In this document: positions 1 to 9,893 of the stretch, piece by piece
How positions within the stretch are numbered: the first letter of the stretch is position 1
How the letters are laid out: every line of letters starts with the position of its first letter
Assembly: GCF_017744655.1 (NCBI RefSeq)
Contig: NZ_JAGIAW010000004.1
Coordinates: forward strand, 238,795-302,794
DNA length: 64,000 nt
Origin: Devosia sp.
GTDB lineage: Bacteria; Pseudomonadota; Alphaproteobacteria; Rhizobiales; Devosiaceae
Direction: 5' to 3'
Translations under genes and position numbers: made by a program
The notes under the pieces: generated by a model
What the model was told of the DNA's origin: nothing
The model's database searches: none
What the model saw: the letters and a program-made list of their open reading frames with translations, nothing else

Positions 1-2
1 AT

Positions 3-83
3 CGCGCCGAGCAGCCGGAAAGCCTGCGTTTGGCTCGGGCGCTGGCAGACCTCAACGGTCGGGCGCTGGAAGCGGCGCAGTAA
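3..83 (+). CDS. 3' end of an unidentified gene (partial)
   Basis: An open frame runs in from the left edge and stops at TAA 81-83. The 26 visible codons end in LARALADLNGRALEAAQ, alanine- and leucine-rich and probably helical. A strong inverted repeat follows 20 bases later, as expected for the end of a transcription unit. Too little is present to name a function. Confidence 0.5.
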   Translation, partial: RAEQPESLRLARALADLNGRALEAAQ

Positions 84-102
84 GCGTCAGCTTTCAAGGA
101 CA

Positions 103-142
103 TGAAACGGGCGTCGGCTTGGCCGACGCCCGAATTGTTTCA
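103..142. terminator. bidirectional terminator hairpin
   Basis: Stem GGGCGTCGG (109-117) pairs with CCGACGCCC (123-131). The pairing is extended by TGAAAC (103-108) against GTTTCA (137-142). It lies between the plus-strand partial gene and the convergent minus-strand transporter gene, so it can serve both. There is no long T-run. Confidence 0.6.
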
Positions 143-1018
143 GCTTGCCGTTTGCGGTTGGGCGGCGCGGCGGGAGTTGAGGGCGCAGGCGGCGATGATG
201 AGGCTGCCGCCGATCCAGAGCTGGGGGCCTGGGATTTCGGAAAAGAAGAAAAAGCCCAAAAGACCGGCCCAGATGAGGGCGGTGTAATCGAGGACGGCGA
301 AGACGCTGACGGGGAGACGACGGAGGCCGTTGATCAGGAGCAAAAAACCGACAGCGCCGAGGAGGCCGATCAGGGTGCCGAGGCCGGCGATTTTTGGCGT
401 GATTTCGGGCCAGGCGCCAAGGGCGAGCGGAAAGGCGAAGATCGCCGCAAGGAGGGATTGGCCCATGGTCATGGCGGCGGGGTCTTCGCGGCCGGAATGG
501 TGCTTTAGGAGCGCGACCACGATCGCATAGGTGAGCGGGGCGAGGAGCGCGGCAGCCCAGGCGATGGCGTCGCCATTGATGGAGCCGAAGGGATTGGTCT
601 CGCCGGCAAAGATGATGATCGCTGAGCCCGCGGCGCCGAGGCCGAGGGCGAGCCAGGCGCCGGGGCCGATCTTTTCGTGGAAGAAAATGGCGCCGAGGAG
701 GGTGACGTAGACCGGGGCGGTCATGCCGAGGGCGGCGACGACGGCGAGGGGCAGGTGGGTGACGGCGTAGAAGAAGAGCGACGCCGTGACGACGAGGAGT
801 GCGGCGCGCTGGGCCTGGCGGCCGAGGTCTGCCTTTTTGGGCCAGGAGGCGCCGGTGAGGGCGATCCAGAGCGTGAGCCAGATGGCGGAGCCGAGATAGC
901 GGAGGAAGACGACCTGAAAGGTGGTGAGATCGGCGCCAAGGGCTTTAGCGACCGCATCCATGCAGCACATCAGGACGATGCCGGAGGCGCAGAAGAGCAT
1001 GCCGCTGAGGGATTTCAC
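140..1018 (-). CDS. EamA/DMT-family transporter
   Basis: A 292-residue, almost entirely hydrophobic protein with the ten-helix, two-repeat pattern of the drug/metabolite transporter superfamily (two EamA units, roughly residues 5-135 and 150-282). It is an inner-membrane protein and probably an exporter or exchanger of a small metabolite; substrate cannot be read from sequence. The first helix contains MLFCASGIVLMCCMDAVAKA, typical of alphaproteobacterial EamA proteins. It begins directly after the GNAT stop codon, so it is probably the last gene of the anmK transcript. Length is normal for the family. Confidence 0.85.
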   Translation of the reverse strand: MKSLSGMLFCASGIVLMCCMDAVAKALGADLTTFQVVFLRYLGSAIWLTLWIALTGASWPKKADLGRQAQRAALLVVTASLFFYAVTHLPLAVVAALGMTAPVYVTLLGAIFFHEKIGPGAWLALGLGAAGSAIIIFAGETNPFGSINGDAIAWAAALLAPLTYAIVVALLKHHSGREDPAAMTMGQSLLAAIFAFPLALGAWPEITPKIAGLGTLIGLLGAVGFLLLINGLRRLPVSVFAVLDYTALIWAGLLGFFFFSEIPGPQLWIGGSLIIAACALNSRRAAQPQTAS

Positions 1019-1447
1019 CTAGAGGTCCTTTGAGAGAAAGCTGCGGGTGCGGCTCGGGGGGAAGTTCGGGAGCGTGCCAAAAACCGTGTAGCCGGCCTTT
1101 TGGTAGACGTGCAGGGCGTGGGGATTGAAGGTGTCGATATAGGCGCCGTGGCAGCCGCGTCGGCGGGCCTCCTGTTCGGCGTTTTCCAGCATTTGACCGG
1201 CGAGGCTTTGGCCGCGCTGGTCTTCTTCGATCCAGAGCCATTGCACATAAAGCCAACCCCAGGCGGTGTAGCCGGAAATGCCGGCGACGAGTTCGCCATT
1301 GCTGTCATGCACGAGGACCGCCAGCGGGCGGCGCTCGGCGGGGCCGACATCGGCCTCGTTGAAACTTGTCAGGCCCTTGCCGATCCTGTCGAGATCACTG
1401 GCGGCAGGGGTTTCCGTGACCTCCATGGAGAGGATGGACATGGTCAT
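1019..1447 (-). CDS. GNAT-family N-acetyltransferase
   Basis: About 142 residues with the acetyl-CoA-binding motif [22 protein letters not shown], near residues 68-88, followed by the motif-B segment [17 protein letters not shown]. This is the usual compact GNAT fold. I chose ATG at 1447 because it forms an ATGA overlap with the anmK stop; a longer reading from 1549 would lie inside anmK and begins with an arginine/proline-rich stretch typical of a wrong frame. Substrate is unknown, but translational coupling to anmK suggests a role in the same amino-sugar or cell-wall context. Confidence 0.85.
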   Translation of the reverse strand: MTMSILSMEVTETPAASDLDRIGKGLTSFNEADVGPAERRPLAVLVHDSNGELVAGISGYTAWGWLYVQWLWIEEDQRGQSLAGQMLENAEQEARRRGCHGAYIDTFNPHALHVYQKAGYTVFGTLPNFPPSRTRSFLSKDL

Positions 1448-2568
1448 GTCGCCAAGACGCCACCGGTCAGCGGATGGGGGGCGCCGGTGGTGGTGGGGAA
1501 GCTGATGGGCAGGCCGCGGAGGACGCGGACGGCGAGGAAGGCGAAGCATTCAGCTTCGATAGCATCGCCGCGCCAGCCGACGGTTTCGGCCGGGACGGCT
1601 TCGACGCCTGCGCGGGTTTTGAGCATGGCCATGATGGCCGGATTGTGCCGGCCGCCGCCGCAGACGACGAGCTTTTCGGGGCGCTGGGGCAGGAGGTCGA
1701 GCGCCTTGCCGACGGCGCCGCAGGTGAAGGCGGTGAGGGTTGCCGCACCATCATCGGCGCCGAGACCATCGGCCATGGTGGAGAGGAAGTCGAAGCGGTC
1801 GAGGGATTTGGGATAGGCGGCGCTGAGGTAGCGGTGTGTGAGGAGCTTTGCCAGGCGCTCTTCGTCGACCTTGCCGCGCAGGGCCATCTCGCCATTGTGG
1901 TCCATGTCGCCGAGGCCGAGACCCTTTACGAAGTCGTTGATCGGGGCGTTGGCGGGGCCGGTGTCGAAGGCGATGAGCTGGTCTTCACCGTCCCAGAAGG
2001 TGACATTGGCGACGCCGCCGAGATTGAGAACGGCGGTCTTGCCATCCGTCGCGCCGATCTTCTTGAGGAGCGCCTGGTGGTAGAGGGCGGCGAGGGGCGC
2101 GCCCTGACCGCCGGCGCGGACGTCGGCGGAGCGGAAATCATAGGCGACGGGAATGCCGAGGAGGTCATGCATCAGCTTGCCATTGCCGAGTTGGCGGGTG
2201 GCGCCGATGCGGCCGGGCTGGGGGGCGCGATGGAGGACGGACTGGCCGTGGAAGCCGACGACGCCGATGTCTTCGTTTTTGAGACCGGCGTCTTTCACGA
2301 GGGCGGCGACGGCGGCGGATTGGGCGCGGGTTAGGGCGTCTTCGGCTTCAGCGAAAATGGCGGGCTCGGGGCCTTCGAAGGCCCAGGTGCGGGCTTGGGC
2401 GAGGGTTTCTTCGAGCTGGTCGCGGATCGACTGGGGATAGGGCGCGAGGGTATAGGCGCCGAAACTTTCGACGGTCTCGCCGTCCGTGCGGAGGAGGGCG
2501 ACGTCGATATTGCCGTCGAGCACCGTGCCGGTCATGAGGCCCACGGCCCAGATTGGTTCAAAGGTCAT
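1444..2568 (-). CDS. anmK: anhydro-N-acetylmuramic acid kinase
   Basis: AnmK opens the 1,6-anhydro ring of anhydro-MurNAc with ATP to give MurNAc-6-phosphate, a step of peptidoglycan recycling in the cytoplasm. The N-terminus has the family signature [16 protein letters not shown] at residues 10-25, matching GLMSGTSLDGxDVAL. Further ASKHA-type elements are [30 protein letters not shown] and VCGGGRHNP. At 374 residues it has the normal length. ATG 2568 was chosen because upstream sequence in this frame overlaps the neighbour and is arginine-rich noise. It starts 5 bases after the hydrolase gene and overlaps the next gene by ATGA. Confidence 0.95.
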   Translation of the reverse strand: MTFEPIWAVGLMTGTVLDGNIDVALLRTDGETVESFGAYTLAPYPQSIRDQLEETLAQARTWAFEGPEPAIFAEAEDALTRAQSAAVAALVKDAGLKNEDIGVVGFHGQSVLHRAPQPGRIGATRQLGNGKLMHDLLGIPVAYDFRSADVRAGGQGAPLAALYHQALLKKIGATDGKTAVLNLGGVANVTFWDGEDQLIAFDTGPANAPINDFVKGLGLGDMDHNGEMALRGKVDEERLAKLLTHRYLSAAYPKSLDRFDFLSTMADGLGADDGAATLTAFTCGAVGKALDLLPQRPEKLVVCGGGRHNPAIMAMLKTRAGVEAVPAETVGWRGDAIEAECFAFLAVRVLRGLPISFPTTTGAPHPLTGGVLAT

Positions 2569-2573
2569 CTGAT

Positions 2574-3566
2574 TTACTCGGCGTTGATGCGGTCGCCCAC
2601 GGCCCGGCGCAGCGCAAAAATGCCGCTGTCGAAATGGCGGGTGGGGTGGACGCGATTGGTAAGAAGGGTCCAGGCGTGACCGCGGGCGAAATCGATCCAG
2701 ATGCCGGTGCCGGTGAAGCCGGTGTGGCCGATGGTTTCGGCGGTGCAATTGTCGCCGCCGGACCAGCCGTCATAGGGGCGCTCCCAGCCATGAGTGCGGC
2801 GGGCGCTGAGGGGCGTGCGGATCAGGGCGTCGGGGCCGGCTTTGGCGAGCTTCTCGCCCGCGAAGTCGAGCATGGAATGGACGGTGCCGAAGAGGCCGGC
2901 ATTGCCGGCGCCTTGGAGGGCCGAGCAATTGTCGTCGTGGACTTCGCCGACGAGGACGCGGTGGCGCCAGTAGCAGAGTTCGGTGGCGGCGGCGTTTTGC
3001 GGATCGGCGGACCAGGCAAAACCGGGACCGGGGTCCTGCTCGCGCAGCCATTTGCCGTGGATGCGTTCGAGGGCGAAACCGAGGAGGATGAAATTGATGT
3101 CGGAATAGACGGCGGGGCCGGCGGGGAATTCGTACTGAAGCAAGAAGGTGCGCAACAGGTCCGGGTCGCGGCCATAGGTATAGAGCGGGAAGACGGCCGG
3201 GAAGGGCGTCTGGTGGCCGAGGCACTGACGGAAGGTGATCTTCCGCTCCCAATTGTCGAGATTGTAGTGGCGGTAGTCGGGCAGGATGGTCGTCAGCGGC
3301 GCATCGAGGTCGATGGTGCCGGCTTCGGCGAGGGCTAGGATACGCTCGGTGGTGAAGGCGACCTTGCTGATCGAGGCGAGGTCGAACCAGGTGTCTTCCG
3401 TCATCGGCCGGCTAGTGGGAACCGTTTGCGCAGAGCCAATGGCGCGGGTGGCGCGGTTGCCGTCGCGGTCGATGACGCCGAGGACGCCGCCGGGAATGCG
3501 GCCGGAAGCGATGGCTTGTTCAAGGGCGGGGAAGGCCCGCTCCAGCATGTCTTGCGGCTTGCTCAT
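2574..3566 (-). CDS. serine hydrolase, beta-lactamase/DD-peptidase fold
   Basis: 330 residues of the class C beta-lactamase / esterase family (PF00144). The nucleophile motif SxxK is S65-I-S-K68 in [11 protein letters not shown]. The second motif is Y-S-D in VYSDINFIL (YxN in classic enzymes), and the third is HTG in GHTGFTGTG (KTG in classic beta-lactamases). No signal peptide is visible, so it is probably cytoplasmic. Homologues beside anmK are likely to act on muropeptides or amide/ester bonds of recycled fragments; that assignment is inference from context. It overlaps the ABC ATPase gene by 4 bases. Confidence 0.9.
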   Translation of the reverse strand: MSKPQDMLERAFPALEQAIASGRIPGGVLGVIDRDGNRATRAIGSAQTVPTSRPMTEDTWFDLASISKVAFTTERILALAEAGTIDLDAPLTTILPDYRHYNLDNWERKITFRQCLGHQTPFPAVFPLYTYGRDPDLLRTFLLQYEFPAGPAVYSDINFILLGFALERIHGKWLREQDPGPGFAWSADPQNAAATELCYWRHRVLVGEVHDDNCSALQGAGNAGLFGTVHSMLDFAGEKLAKAGPDALIRTPLSARRTHGWERPYDGWSGGDNCTAETIGHTGFTGTGIWIDFARGHAWTLLTNRVHPTRHFDSGIFALRRAVGDRINAE

Positions 3567-5293
3567 TTGATTTCTTCGATGCGGACGCGGTGGTCGTGGC
3601 CGGCTTCACGCCAATTGGCAGGTGGCGGTTCGTAGCCGGCGGGACGGACGAGGGAGGGAACCTGGGTGGCATCGACGGCAAAGTGCTGGCGACGGCGCTC
3701 GACGGCGGGAACGGCTGAGATCAGGCGCTTGGTGTAGCTGTGCTGCGGGTCGGAGAGCACGGAACGGGCTTCGCCGATCTCGACGATCTGGCCGGCATAC
3801 ATGACGGCGATGCGATGGGCGATGCGTTCGACGACGGCCATGTCGTGCGAGATGAAGAGATAGGCGAGGCTGAATTCGCGCTGGAGATCGACGAGGAGAT
3901 CAAGGACGCGGGCCTGGACCGAAACGTCGAGGGCGGAAACGGCTTCGTCGAGTACGACGACGTCGGGATTGAGCATCAGCACGCGGGCGATACAGAGGCG
4001 CTGGCGCTGGCCGCCAGAGAATTGGTGGGGATAGCGGTTGAGCACGTCTGCGGGGAGGCCGACGCGATCGAGGAGGAACCGCATGCGATCGCGCAGGGCG
4101 TCGTCGAGCTTTTGGCCATTGGCGATGGCGGGCTCAGCCATCAGGGCTTCGACGTTGAGGCGCGGATTGAGCGAGGCGAAGGGGTCCTGGAACACCATCT
4201 GAATGGGGCGGCGCGAGCGGCCGGCCTTGGCGGCGATGGCGCCGCGATGCTTTTCATTCAGGCCGAGGATGGCGCGGGCGGTGGTGGATTTGCCGGAGCC
4301 GCTTTCGCCGACGATGGCGAGAGTTTCGCCGGGCATGAGGTCGAAGCTGACGCCGTCGACGGCGTGGATGGCGCCCTTGGGCTTAAAGAGACCCTTCTTT
4401 ACCGGGAAGCGGACGACGAGGTCGTCTACCCTAATGATGGGTTCGCTGGTGGTGGTGCGCTCGTTGTCGGCGCGGACGGCCTTGCCGGAGGTGAAGTGGG
4501 GGACGGCGTTGAGGAGGTGCTTGGTGTAGTCGTGCTGCGGATTGTCGAGCACGGCATCGGTGGTGTTCTGCTCGACCGCTAGGCCGTGCTGCATGACCAT
4601 GATGCGGTCGGCAATGCCGGCGACGAGGCCGATGTCGTGGGTGATGAAGATCATCGACATGCCGGTTTCGGCGCGCAGCTCGGCAAGGAGCGCCATGATC
4701 TGGGCCTGCACGGTGACGTCGAGCGCGGTGGTCGGCTCGTCGGCGATGAGGAGGCGCGGGCTGCTGGCGAGGGCCATGGCGATCATGACGCGCTGGCGCA
4801 TGCCGCCGGAAAGCTGGTGCGGGTAATAGGCGAGGCGCGACTTCGCGTCGGGGATGCGGACGCGTTCGAGCACTTCCAATGCGGCGCGCTCGGCTTCGGC
4901 GCCGTGGAGGCCGCGATTGAGGCGGAACGCTTCCTCGATCTGGGCGCCGACGGTGTGCACCGGATTGAGCGAGGTCATCGGCTCCTGAAAGATCATGCCG
5001 ACATCGCGGCCGCGAATGGTGCGGAGGACCTTCTCGTCGGCCTTGGCGACATCGAGGGTCGAGCCATCGCTGCGTTGCAGGAGAATGGAGCCACTGGTGA
5101 TGCGGCCGCCGCCGAAATCGACGAGGCGATTGACCGAAAGGGCGGTGACGGATTTGCCCGAGCCGCTTTCGCCGACGATGGCGAGGGTTTCGCCGGGTGC
5201 GAGGTCGAAGCTGACGCCCTTGACCACTTCATTAGCGGCAGGGTTCTGGCCGAAGCCGACGCGGAGGTCGCGAACGGAAAGGAGAGGGGTCAT
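3563..5293 (-). CDS. ABC importer ATPase with two fused nucleotide-binding domains (DppD-DppF type)
   Basis: 576 residues containing two complete ABC ATPase domains. The first has Walker A GESGSGKS at 41-48, signature LSGGMRQRV and Walker B LLIADEP. The second has Walker [12 protein letters not shown], signature FSGGQRQRL and Walker B VVVLDEA. Each is of the oligopeptide/dipeptide class and together they replace separate DppD and DppF subunits. The C-terminal region lacks the cysteine cluster seen in the separate ATPases of the later operons. It overlaps the upstream permease gene by 4 bases (ATGA). It powers import of the substrate held by the 7155-8672 binding protein, probably muropeptides or cell-wall peptides. 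Confidence 0.93.
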   Translation of the reverse strand: MTPLLSVRDLRVGFGQNPAANEVVKGVSFDLAPGETLAIVGESGSGKSVTALSVNRLVDFGGGRITSGSILLQRSDGSTLDVAKADEKVLRTIRGRDVGMIFQEPMTSLNPVHTVGAQIEEAFRLNRGLHGAEAERAALEVLERVRIPDAKSRLAYYPHQLSGGMRQRVMIAMALASSPRLLIADEPTTALDVTVQAQIMALLAELRAETGMSMIFITHDIGLVAGIADRIMVMQHGLAVEQNTTDAVLDNPQHDYTKHLLNAVPHFTSGKAVRADNERTTTSEPIIRVDDLVVRFPVKKGLFKPKGAIHAVDGVSFDLMPGETLAIVGESGSGKSTTARAILGLNEKHRGAIAAKAGRSRRPIQMVFQDPFASLNPRLNVEALMAEPAIANGQKLDDALRDRMRFLLDRVGLPADVLNRYPHQFSGGQRQRLCIARVLMLNPDVVVLDEAVSALDVSVQARVLDLLVDLQREFSLAYLFISHDMAVVERIAHRIAVMYAGQIVEIGEARSVLSDPQHSYTKRLISAVPAVERRRQHFAVDATQVPSLVRPAGYEPPPANWREAGHDHRVRIEEIK

Positions 5294-6132
5294 GCTTCTC
5301 TCCTCTCCATGCGGGGATCGAGAATATCGCGCAGGGCGTCGCCGGTGAGGTTGAAGCCGAGAATGCCGAGCATGATGGTCAGGGCCGGGAAGATCATCAG
5401 CCAGGGAGCCTGGGTCATGAGGTTCTTGCTTTCGGCCAGCATGAGGCCGAGCGATGGGGTCGGCGGCTGGGTGCCGAGGCCGAGGAAAGAGAGGCCGGCC
5501 TCGGTGAGAAGGGCCCAGGCGAGAGCGAGGGTGACCTGCACGGCGAGCGGGGCGACGAGATTGAGCAGCAGGTGGCGGCTGAGGATATAGGGCTGGGAGC
5601 TACCGAATGTGCGGGCGGCGTCGACGAAATCGCGTTGTTTCAGCGACAGAGCCGGGCCGCGGACGACGCGGGCGAAGATGGGCGTATAGACGATGGCGAT
5701 GGCGGCGACGCTGGTGCCGGTGCCGGGACCGACGATGGCGATGATGAGAAGGGCGAGGAGGATGGCCGGGAAGGCCAGCAGCACGTCCATGATGCGCATG
5801 AGGATGCCATCCCACAGCGTGCCCCACCAGGCGGCGAGGAGGCCGATGATGGTGCCGAAGAGGGTTGCGAGAGCAACCGAGGAGAAGGCGATGATCATCG
5901 ACTGCTTGATGCCGACCATGAGGCGGCTAAAAGTGTCGCGGCCGAGGAGGTCGGTGCCGAACCAATAGGTGGCGTTCGGCGGTTTCAGCCGGTCGATGGC
6001 GAAGAGTTTTAGCGGGTCGTGCGGGGTGATGCCCAGAATGCCGAGCAGGGCCGCGATCAGGTAGAGCGAGATGATGGCGAGGCCGATGCGCCCGGAGGGG
6101 TGACGCAGGAAGGCGCGGAAGAGTTTTTGCAT
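5290..6132 (-). CDS. ABC importer permease, DppC type
   Basis: 280 residues with the DppC layout: a cytoplasmic N-terminus, a first helix (IGLAIISLYLIAALLGIL), the periplasmic segment with YWFGTDLLGRDTFSRL, then five further helices. The loop that contacts the ATPase carries the EAA-type stretch DAARTFGSSQPYILSRHLLLN. ATG 6132 gives a normal N-terminus and a TGATG junction with the previous gene; the longer reading to 7269 is out-of-frame noise over the other permease. It pairs with the DppB-type permease to form the membrane channel. Confidence 0.92.
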   Translation of the reverse strand: MQKLFRAFLRHPSGRIGLAIISLYLIAALLGILGITPHDPLKLFAIDRLKPPNATYWFGTDLLGRDTFSRLMVGIKQSMIIAFSSVALATLFGTIIGLLAAWWGTLWDGILMRIMDVLLAFPAILLALLIIAIVGPGTGTSVAAIAIVYTPIFARVVRGPALSLKQRDFVDAARTFGSSQPYILSRHLLLNLVAPLAVQVTLALAWALLTEAGLSFLGLGTQPPTPSLGLMLAESKNLMTQAPWLMIFPALTIMLGILGFNLTGDALRDILDPRMERREA

Positions 6133-7091
6133 CAGCGGCTCCCGATCCGGATGCGCGGATCGAGCGCGACATAGGCGAGGTCGACGAGCAAGTTCACCAG
6201 GAGGAAGTTGAAGGCGATGAAGAGGACGGTGCCCTGGACGAGCGCGTAATCGCGCTGGGTGATGGCATCGAGAACGAGGCGGCCGAGGCCGGGCAGGGCG
6301 AAGATCTGTTCGACAATGACGGCGCCGCCGAGGAGATAGCCGAATTCGACGCCGGCAAGGGTGACGACGGGGATGAGCGCATTGGGCAAGGCGTGGCGCC
6401 AGACGACGCTGCGCTGCGAGGCGCCCTTGGAGCGGGCGGTGCGGATGTAATCGTCGCTCAGGACATCGAGCATGGCCGAGCGGGAAATGCGGGTGACCGA
6501 GGCGGCGAAGGCGAAGCCGAGGGTGATGGCCGGGAAGATCAACTGGCCGATGCTTGCGAGGGGATCGACGAAGAGCGGCGTGAAGGTGCCCATGGCGGGG
6601 ACCATGCCGAAGAAGACCGACAGGACATAGATGATGAGGACGCCGATGACGAAGCTGGGCGTCGATTGGCCGAGCATGGCGAGCATGCGGACGATCAGGT
6701 CGCTGGGCTTTTCGTTGCGGGTGGCGGCGAAGACGCCGAGGGGGATGCCGACGCTGAGCGAGATGACCATCGACATCAGCGCCAGTTGCAGGGTCAGCGG
6801 GAAGCGCTCGAGAATGATGGCGAGGACCGGCTTGCCATAGACCGACGAAATGCCGAGATCGCCTTGGAAGAGGCCGGTGAGCCAGCGCAAATATTGCGAC
6901 CAGATGGGCTGATCGATGCCGAAATAGGCGGCGAGGGCGGCGCGTTGATCCGGGGTGAGAAGGCCCGCTTCGGTGCCGAGCATGGCGGTGATGGCGTCGC
7001 CGGGCACGAGGCGGATCGAGACGAAGACGAGAACCGAAACCCCGAGCAGGATCAGTGGGAACGTCAGGAGGCGTTGCACCACATAATTCAT
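6132..7091 (-). CDS. ABC importer permease, DppB type
   Basis: 319 residues. It begins MNYVVQRLLTFPLILLGVSV, the typical first membrane helix of DppB-type subunits, followed by a long periplasmic loop containing the family segment LRWLTGLFQGDLGIS. The coupling loop reads YIRTARSKGASQRSVVWRHALPN, the conserved EAA region. It lies 63 bases downstream of the binding-protein stop, across a strong hairpin, and overlaps the DppC-type gene by one base. Confidence 0.93.
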   Translation of the reverse strand: MNYVVQRLLTFPLILLGVSVLVFVSIRLVPGDAITAMLGTEAGLLTPDQRAALAAYFGIDQPIWSQYLRWLTGLFQGDLGISSVYGKPVLAIILERFPLTLQLALMSMVISLSVGIPLGVFAATRNEKPSDLIVRMLAMLGQSTPSFVIGVLIIYVLSVFFGMVPAMGTFTPLFVDPLASIGQLIFPAITLGFAFAASVTRISRSAMLDVLSDDYIRTARSKGASQRSVVWRHALPNALIPVVTLAGVEFGYLLGGAVIVEQIFALPGLGRLVLDAITQRDYALVQGTVLFIAFNFLLVNLLVDLAYVALDPRIRIGSR

Positions 7092-7115
7092 CGAACGCCG
7101 TCTCCTGGATAAAAA

Positions 7116-7139
7116 GGGACAGGCCCATGGGCCTGTCCC
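7116..7139 (-). terminator. intra-operon terminator/attenuator between binding protein and permease genes
   Basis: A perfect palindrome with arms GGGACAGGCCCA and TGGGCCTGTCCC. Read on the minus strand it is followed at once by TTTTTATCC, which fits intrinsic termination. It sits after the binding-protein gene and before the permease genes, so part of the transcription probably stops here and gives more binding protein than membrane subunits. Confidence 0.8.
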
Positions 7140-7154
7140 GAACGTAATACAAAA

Positions 7155-8672
7155 TTACTGGATTGAAACTTCGGTGAGGCCGAACAGCGTGCCGGTCGGC
7201 GAGGGGACGAAGCCCGAAACCGTCTTGAGCTGGGCGGTGTAGCCATAGCCCGTCGAGAGCCAGAGCCACGGTGCCTGTTCGACGAGGTGATTTTCGAACT
7301 TGTGGAAGATTTCGACGCGCTTGGCCGGATCGGTTTCGGCCTGGCCTTCACGCATCAGGGTATCGAGCGTGTCATCCACGAAGTTGGAAACCTTCAGGAG
7401 GTTGCCGTCCTTGGTGAAGTAGCGGTTGTACATCGGATAGGGGTCAGGACGGCCGCCATTCTGGGCCACGGCCATGTCGAAATTGCCAGCGAGCCAGGTG
7501 TCGACATAGACGTTGAGTTCCATCATCTCGATTTCGAGATTGATGCCGATTTCGGCGAGCTGGGCCTGAAGCACCTGGGCTTCGGAGGCGGCAACCGGGG
7601 GTTCGCCGGTGGCGCCGATGACCTTGGCGGTGAAGCCGGAAACGCCCGATTCAGCCATGAGCGCCTTGGCCTTTTCGAGGTCCTGTTCGTAGCAGAAGAG
7701 GGTGCTCGGGTCTTGCGCGAAGGCCGGCATGGTCAGCGGGCCGGTGACCTTGCCTTCGCCAGCGAGGGCCGCATCGACGATTTCCTGGCGGTTGATGGCA
7801 CAGGACATGGCCTGGCGGACCTTCAGGTTATCCATGGGCGGACGCGAAGGATTGAGTTGCAGAACGTTATAGGCCAGCACGGGTGCGCGGTTGAGCTGCA
7901 GATTGGCTTCGTTGGGCACCATAGTGGCAACGAGCGGATCGTTGAGCAGGGCGAAATCGGTCTGGCCGGCGCGGAGCGAAGCGAGGATCGCGGTTTCGTC
8001 GGGCAGGACGGAGATGGTGATGCCGTCGACTTTGACGTCGCCACCAGCCCAATCGGCATTGGCGCTCAGGACTTCGCGGGAATTGGGTTCCCAGCTATCG
8101 AGCTTGAAGGGTCCGGACCCGATGGCTTCGGTGCCGATGGTGCCGGCCTCGATTTCGCTGGCCGGGACCACGGCGGCATTGATGGTGGCCATGGCGACGA
8201 GGATCGGCACGTCGGCGGTCTTGAGGTTGAAAACAACGGTTTCGGCGTCGGGCGTGTCGATGGTGTCGATGGAGAGGAAATTCGAGCGCGCGGCGGCGGC
8301 GGTTTCCTCGTTGAGGATGCGCTCGAAGGAAGCTTTTACGTCGGCCGGGGTGACCTGCGCCCCATTGGTGAACTTGGCGTTGGGATCGAGCTTGAAGGTC
8401 AGCGTCTTGGCGTCGGGGGCGAATTCCCAGCTCGTGGCGATGGCGGGGATGACGTTGAGATCGGCATCGAGGCGGACCAGCGGCTCATAGACCAGTTCGA
8501 GCAGGCGAATGGACGGGAAGGCGGTCTGCTTGTGCGGGTCGAGGCCCGTCGCGTCCTGGCTCCAGGCCATGCGCAACGTCGCCGCCTGAACCGGCAGGGC
8601 GACGGCGGCCGTGGACAGCGCCGTGGCGATGGCGAGCCCGGTCATGAGCTTGCGGTGGTTGATCCAGTTCAT
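7155..8672 (-). CDS. periplasmic substrate-binding protein, SBP_bac_5 (dipeptide/oligopeptide) family
   Basis: 505 residues with signal peptide MNWINHRKLMTGLAIATALS and likely cleavage after PVQA near residue 30. The family motifs are in normal order: LTFKLDPNAKFTNGAQVTPADV, then IGSGPFKLDSW, then LKVRQAMSCAINRQEIV, then the C-terminal part. It captures the substrate for the downstream permeases. Start ATG 8672 is fixed by the Shine-Dalgarno AAGGAGGG; the longer frame to 8777 has no such site. The neighbours anmK, serine hydrolase and RpiR suggest a cell-wall-derived peptide or muropeptide, but this is inference. Confidence 0.92.
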   Translation of the reverse strand: MNWINHRKLMTGLAIATALSTAAVALPVQAATLRMAWSQDATGLDPHKQTAFPSIRLLELVYEPLVRLDADLNVIPAIATSWEFAPDAKTLTFKLDPNAKFTNGAQVTPADVKASFERILNEETAAAARSNFLSIDTIDTPDAETVVFNLKTADVPILVAMATINAAVVPASEIEAGTIGTEAIGSGPFKLDSWEPNSREVLSANADWAGGDVKVDGITISVLPDETAILASLRAGQTDFALLNDPLVATMVPNEANLQLNRAPVLAYNVLQLNPSRPPMDNLKVRQAMSCAINRQEIVDAALAGEGKVTGPLTMPAFAQDPSTLFCYEQDLEKAKALMAESGVSGFTAKVIGATGEPPVAASEAQVLQAQLAEIGINLEIEMMELNVYVDTWLAGNFDMAVAQNGGRPDPYPMYNRYFTKDGNLLKVSNFVDDTLDTLMREGQAETDPAKRVEIFHKFENHLVEQAPWLWLSTGYGYTAQLKTVSGFVPSPTGTLFGLTEVSIQ

Positions 8673-8815
8673 CTTAATTCCCTCCTTGCTGACGGCCGCC
8701 ACGCGGGGGCCGGAAATTCCAAACTGCACTGCCGCTCCGATCCCTCGGGATCGTCCCTGTCGGCGGTAGTGGTTCATGACAAGCCTATGAATTCACGGCA
8801 GTCTGTGTCAACGAG

Positions 8816-8851
8816 TTTCACTAGATTGCCATTTTGTGAAATATTGTTTCA
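8816..8851. promoter_or_regulatory. candidate RpiR operator, overlapping inverted repeats
   Basis: Two overlapping inverted repeats lie in the divergent region between the binding-protein gene and the RpiR gene: TTTCAC (8816-8821) with GTGAAA (8836-8841), and TGAAA (8837-8841) with TTTCA (8847-8851), spacer 5. RpiR-family proteins bind short repeats of this kind. Position and symmetry are seen directly; the assignment to this regulator is inference. Confidence 0.45.
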
Positions 8852-8901
8852 GAGGTGGGTGGATCTGCGGTAGATTGGTGGGGCTGTGATCGGCCCGGAG
8901 G

Positions 8902-9759
8902 GTGGAATTGGGTATTCAGTCGAGCATCGAGGCCTCGTCGGCAAAGTTCACCCCGGCCATGCAGCGGGTGGCGACGGCCATTCGCGATACGCCGAGCCTG
9001 GTGCTCAACAAGACGATCTATGAGCTGGCGGAAACCTGTGAGACGTCGGTGGCTTCGGTAGTGCGGTTTTGCCAGGCGCTGGGGCTTTCGGGCTATGCGC
9101 AATTGCGCATGTCGCTGGCGACGGAGCTGGGGAAAGAGACCGCGCAATATGGCGGCAACCTGATCCTTGGGGCGGAGATCGCCAAGTCCGATACGCTGCG
9201 GGAGATGGCGTCGAAGGTTGCTTCGCTGGAAATGCTGGCGATCGACGAGACGGTTTCGGGGCTCGACTATGAGGCGCTGGAGCGGGTGGTGGCGGCGCTC
9301 GACAAGGCGCAGCGAATCCTGCTGTTCGGCATCGGGGCCAGCCAGTTCGTGGCGCAGGATCTGCATCACAAGCTGTTTCGCATCGGGCGAAATGCGTTTC
9401 TTCTGGCCGATCCGCATGAGGCCTGGACGGCGGCACTGCTGTCGCCGCCGGGGACGGTGGCTTTCGGGTTTTCGCATTCCGGGGAAACGGCCGATACGGT
9501 GCGCTATATCGAGATCGCGCGGCAGGCGGGGGCGCTGACGATTGCGCTGACGGGGTCGCCGGAATCACCGCTGGCGAAGGCGGCGGAGGAGTGTCTCGTG
9601 AGCCGGGCGCGGGAGAGTAGGTTGCGGGCGGGGGCTATGGTTAGCCGCATTGCGCAGTTGGCCATTGTTGATTGCTTGTTTTTGGGGGTGGCGAACCAAA
9701 GGTACGAGCAGACGGTGGATGCGTTGCAGCGCACGCGTGATGTGACGCATCCTCGGTAG
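8902..9759 (+). CDS. RpiR-family transcriptional regulator
   Basis: About 285 residues with an N-terminal RpiR helix-turn-helix (roughly residues 1-77; IYELAETCETSVASVVRFCQALGLSGY) and a C-terminal SIS phosphosugar-binding domain containing GFSHSGETADTVRYIEIARQAG. RpiR regulators of this type sense phosphosugars; MurR of E. coli senses MurNAc-6-phosphate, the product of AnmK, which makes that a good candidate effector here. The start is GTG 8902 or TTG 8908; GGAGG at 8898-8902 fits the TTG better. It is divergent from the ABC operon and is presumably its regulator. Confidence 0.9.
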   Translation: MELGIQSSIEASSAKFTPAMQRVATAIRDTPSLVLNKTIYELAETCETSVASVVRFCQALGLSGYAQLRMSLATELGKETAQYGGNLILGAEIAKSDTLREMASKVASLEMLAIDETVSGLDYEALERVVAALDKAQRILLFGIGASQFVAQDLHHKLFRIGRNAFLLADPHEAWTAALLSPPGTVAFGFSHSGETADTVRYIEIARQAGALTIALTGSPESPLAKAAEECLVSRARESRLRAGAMVSRIAQLAIVDCLFLGVANQRYEQTVDALQRTRDVTHPR

Positions 9760-9785
9760 GGTCGCATGCTTCCGTATCCACTGGC

Positions 9786-9856
9786 TGTCATCCCGGCCTT
9801 GAGCCGGGATCCAACCTGAAATCTCAAGATGGGCCCCGGCCTTCGCCGGGGTGACA
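9786..9856. repeat. REP-like extragenic palindromic element
   Basis: An outer pair starts GTCATCCCGGC and ends GCCGGGGTGAC. Each half is also a small hairpin: CCCGGCcttgaGCCGGG and CCCCGGCcttcGCCGGGG. This is the form of dispersed repeats common between convergent genes in alphaproteobacteria. It lies between the convergent RpiR and epimerase genes and may also act as a terminator. A second, related element is at 60478-60550. Confidence 0.75.
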
Positions 9857-9893
9857 ACCGAGGGGGGTGGGAGCATTGACTGGTTGGAATGCT

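Noticed and set aside
7287..8873. A 528-codon open frame on the plus strand
   Set aside because: Antisense shadow of the binding-protein gene at 7155-8672; low-complexity Gly/Asp/Val-rich sequence with no start signal.
9504..9857. A short minus-strand frame beginning MSPRRRPGPILRFQ
   Set aside because: This start is the well-known translation of a REP-type palindrome, and the rest is antisense to the RpiR gene.
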